A stretch of 64,000 nucleotides of DNA from Bifidobacterium myosotis (GTDB taxonomy: Bacteria > Actinomycetota > Actinomycetes > Actinomycetales > Bifidobacteriaceae): the NCBI RefSeq assembly GCF_002259745.1, contig NZ_MWWW01000016.1:79066-143065 (forward strand), read 5' to 3'. Below are positions 62,042 through 64,000 of the stretch, one piece after another. A program made the position numbers and the translations under genes. The notes under the pieces were generated by a model. It did no database searches, was not told where the DNA came from, and worked only from the letters and a program-made list of their open reading frames with translations. The stretch's first letter is position 1, and each line of letters opens with the position of its first letter.

Positions 62042-63559
62042 ATGACCACCATTGCAGACTTCACCAGCCAGTACGGACTGGTCAAGAAAATCGACGCATT
62101 CGGCTATCTGAAGTACCTTGCGGAGAACCCGGACGCCCCGCGCAAGCACGGCAAGGTCGTGCTCGTCACGGCGGACACCCCGCTCAAGGCGAGCCGCGGC
62201 GAGGGCAAGACCACCACCACCATCGCCCTCATCGACGCGCTCAACAAGCGCGGCATCGATGCGGCCGCCGTGCTGCGCCAGCCGAGCATGGGCATCACCG
62301 CCGCCGGTTCCAAGGGCGGCGCGTCCGGAGGCGGCAAGGCATCCCTGACCCATCCCGAGCTCATCGACTGGGGTCTGTGCGGCGAGATGGGCGCCATCGC
62401 GGCTGCGCAGAACCTGCTCGTCTCCTTCGCCGAGAAGGCCATCGACGACGGCAAGCTCGACACCGTGCTCGTGCCGCGCGTCTCCGAAGTGCCGAGCCGC
62501 TCGCTGCGTTCCATCGCCGTGGACTACGGCAAGGGCAACGTGGCGGAGAAGGTGGTGCTCACGCCTACCTCCGAGCTCATGCAGATCGTGGTGCTTTCGC
62601 GTTCCATGGACGAGATCGGCGAGCGTGTGTCCAGGATGATCGCCGGCACCAAGGACGGCAAGGCCGTGACTTTCGGTGAGTTCATCGACCTGTGGCGCAT
62701 CACCGGCATTCTGGCTGATGCGGTCAAGCCGGCTCTGACCGAGACCGTGAACGGTTCGCCAGTCTACGTGCATGGTGGTCCGTTCGCCAATGTGTCCATC
62801 GGCATCCCGACGCTGGTCTCCGTGGAGATGGCCTGCGCGCTGCACGACGTGGTCATCGTCGAAGCCGGCTACGGCACCGATGCCGGCGCGCAGAAGTGGC
62901 TGGACATCGCATGCCGTGAGTTCGGGGCGCAGTGGCCGTCGGCCGCCGTGGTCGTCACCCGCGCCTCCACATGGCGCGACGACCCCGATCTGGCCTGGCG
63001 CTATCCGTTCCATGTGGAGCGTCTCGAGGGCTTGGATATTCCCACCTTCCCGCTGGTCAATCTGTGGGATGGCGAGGACGACCAGATTCCGTCCCTGCGT
63101 GAGACCGCAGCCGAGCTGGGCTTCCGCACCCCGATCATCGGCAACCTGTTCCGTGACGGCGGCGAGGCGCTGGCACCGCAGCTCGACGGGTTCGTGGATG
63201 TGCTCGAGCATGGGTCCATGCCGGCCGAACCGCATTCGCACAAGGGCATGGCCCTGACCGAGAACGTGAAGTGGGTGGCCGAGCATGCCTACGGTGTGCC
63301 GGCCGATCGCGTGGTGTACAAGCCCGGTTTCACCGATTCCATGTCCGACGCGATGGAGCTATGCCAGTCCGCCGGCATCTCGCTGGACGATCTGGCGCTG
63401 GTGGCGGTCAAGTCGCCTGCGACCATGACCGACAACGATCGCGCCCCGGAGGGGGAGCGTACGGTGACGCTCAAGAAGGTGGAGGTGCACGCCGGCGCCG
63501 GTCTGGTGCATGTGAACCTGACCTCGTCGCTCACCACCCCGATGCCGAAGATCGTGTGA
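62042..63559 (+). CDS. fhs: formate-tetrahydrofolate ligase
   Basis: 505 residues from the ATG at 62042. P-loop region ADTPLKASRGEGKTTTTIAL, RQPSMGITAAGSKGGASGGG, YVHGGPFANVSIGIPTLVS, VEAGYGTDAGAQKWLDI and the C-terminal KVEVHAGAGLVHVNLTSSL. It is about 50 residues shorter than usual (around 555). The usual N-terminal part before the P-loop is shortened, with VTADTPLKASRGEGK for the common TPTPAGEGK. It makes 10-formyl-THF for purine synthesis from formate. Confidence 0.93.
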   Translation: MTTIADFTSQYGLVKKIDAFGYLKYLAENPDAPRKHGKVVLVTADTPLKASRGEGKTTTTIALIDALNKRGIDAAAVLRQPSMGITAAGSKGGASGGGKASLTHPELIDWGLCGEMGAIAAAQNLLVSFAEKAIDDGKLDTVLVPRVSEVPSRSLRSIAVDYGKGNVAEKVVLTPTSELMQIVVLSRSMDEIGERVSRMIAGTKDGKAVTFGEFIDLWRITGILADAVKPALTETVNGSPVYVHGGPFANVSIGIPTLVSVEMACALHDVVIVEAGYGTDAGAQKWLDIACREFGAQWPSAAVVVTRASTWRDDPDLAWRYPFHVERLEGLDIPTFPLVNLWDGEDDQIPSLRETAAELGFRTPIIGNLFRDGGEALAPQLDGFVDVLEHGSMPAEPHSHKGMALTENVKWVAEHAYGVPADRVVYKPGFTDSMSDAMELCQSAGISLDDLALVAVKSPATMTDNDRAPEGERTVTLKKVEVHAGAGLVHVNLTSSLTTPMPKIV

Positions 63560-63580
63560 TTGCGCATCTCGGCGGGTCCA

Positions 63581-63686
63581 TCTGCGTTGCGAGGGGCTGA
63601 TAAATGATGGAATCCGGGGTTTGACTGCTGCAATATCGGCGGTCAGACCCCGGATTTCTTGTATGGACAGCCCCTCGTAACGGAGA
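63581..63686. repeat. palindromic repeat family C, degenerate copy 3a
   Basis: Left arm tctgcgttgcgaggggctg (63581-63599) and right arm cagcccctcgtaacggaga (63668-63686) enclose a strong stem aatccggggtttgactg (63611-63627) / cggtcagaccccggatt (63640-63656) followed by tctt. The inner stem may be the fhs terminator. Confidence 0.65.
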
Positions 63687-63718
63687 ACGCCCGCTAAGGC
63701 GTATTGAGGTGAGGTAAC

Positions 63719-63908
63719 TGGCTTGCAAGGGGTACATTCTTGCGTCTGCGGAATGGTATCTGCGTTGCAAGGGGTACCTGATACGGGAAACCCCGAGTAT
63801 GACCGTTGATATTGCAGCGGTGATACTCGGGGTTTCGCTGTTGGGGTACCCCTTGCAACGCAGATAGATGTCGGGGGATGCGCCAATGTACCCCTCGCAA
63901 CGGAGAAA
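63719..63908. repeat. palindromic repeat family C, copy 3b
   Basis: Inner arms 63757-63778 and 63845-63866 are a perfect 22-bp pair (cores tgcgttgcaaggggtacc and ggtaccccttgcaacgca). Outer arms have gcttgcaaggggtacatt (63721-63738) and atgtacccctcgcaac (63886-63901). A central stem gaaaccccgagtat (63787-63800) / atactcggggtttc (63823-63836) is perfect. The 63560-64000 stretch has no gene start that I can support. Confidence 0.85.
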
Positions 63909-64000
63909 GCCCCTCTGCAAGGGCGCCGGCTAGGAGTTGCCACCCTGCACCGTTAAGCGGGGAGACCGGTGGGCTTCCCGTAGGTGAGGTGAGCGGCTGG

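Overview
The window is a 64 kb piece of a high-GC actinobacterial chromosome that fits the genus Bifidobacterium. The reasons are a secreted and intracellular starch-degrading cluster, an HspR/HAIR-controlled dnaK operon, a Tad pilus locus of the bifidobacterial type, C69 dipeptidase, and the dnaX-recR / lysC-asd / leuA neighbourhood. The species cannot be fixed from the sequence alone. I see no prophage, transposase gene, CRISPR array, rRNA or tRNA.

Layout. 1-15.5 kb is a starch/maltodextrin utilisation region. It has malQ (cut by the left edge) and a GH13 glycosidase on the minus strand, then a maltose-type ABC transporter (malE, malF, malG), a type I pullulanase, a HAD hydrolase, a TraX-like membrane protein, a LacI-type regulator, and a secreted membrane-anchored alpha-amylase. 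Copies of a GCRAACGTWTGC-like operator lie near malE, inside malQ and between the regulator and the amylase. This suggests one LacI regulon: amylase and pullulanase cut starch, MalEFG imports the products, and MalQ and the glycosidase process them. 15.5-20.3 kb is the heat-shock operon dnaK-grpE-dnaJ-hspR, with two HAIR operators in front. 20.8-22.7 kb has a HAD phosphatase and a DedA protein. 23.2-28.4 kb is a Tad pilus locus in two blocks (tadZABC; flp and TadE-like genes).

28.4-34.6 kb holds a diacylglycerol kinase-like gene, a TetR regulator, a very long dnaX, and recR. 35-41 kb has an orphan class C sortase, an aspartokinase split into separate catalytic and ACT-domain genes, asd, and an uncharacterised protein. 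41-47.3 kb has two large paralogous zinc-ribbon/PASTA-like membrane proteins around a metallophosphoesterase, plus the remnant of a third copy. 47.6-54 kb has leuA, a class A penicillin-binding protein, the small SRP RNA and a PAP2 phosphatase. 54-63.6 kb has topA, tmk, holB, a PEBP-family protein, a C69 dipeptidase and fhs.

The most unusual content is non-coding. (1) A family of large nested palindromes occurs at 38.6, 57.2 and 63.7 kb; its 20-22 bp arms carry compensatory base changes between copies (T-A, C-G, G-C). (2) An array of eight copies of a 16-bp motif, in both orientations and at near-integral helical spacing, lies upstream of tadZ. (3) A 62-bp element with two inverted DnaA-box-like 9-mers exactly 33 bp apart is duplicated in front of both tad blocks. 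(4) Two families of small CTAG-ended inverted-repeat elements carry an interchangeable ~99-bp inner module, singly or in tandem.
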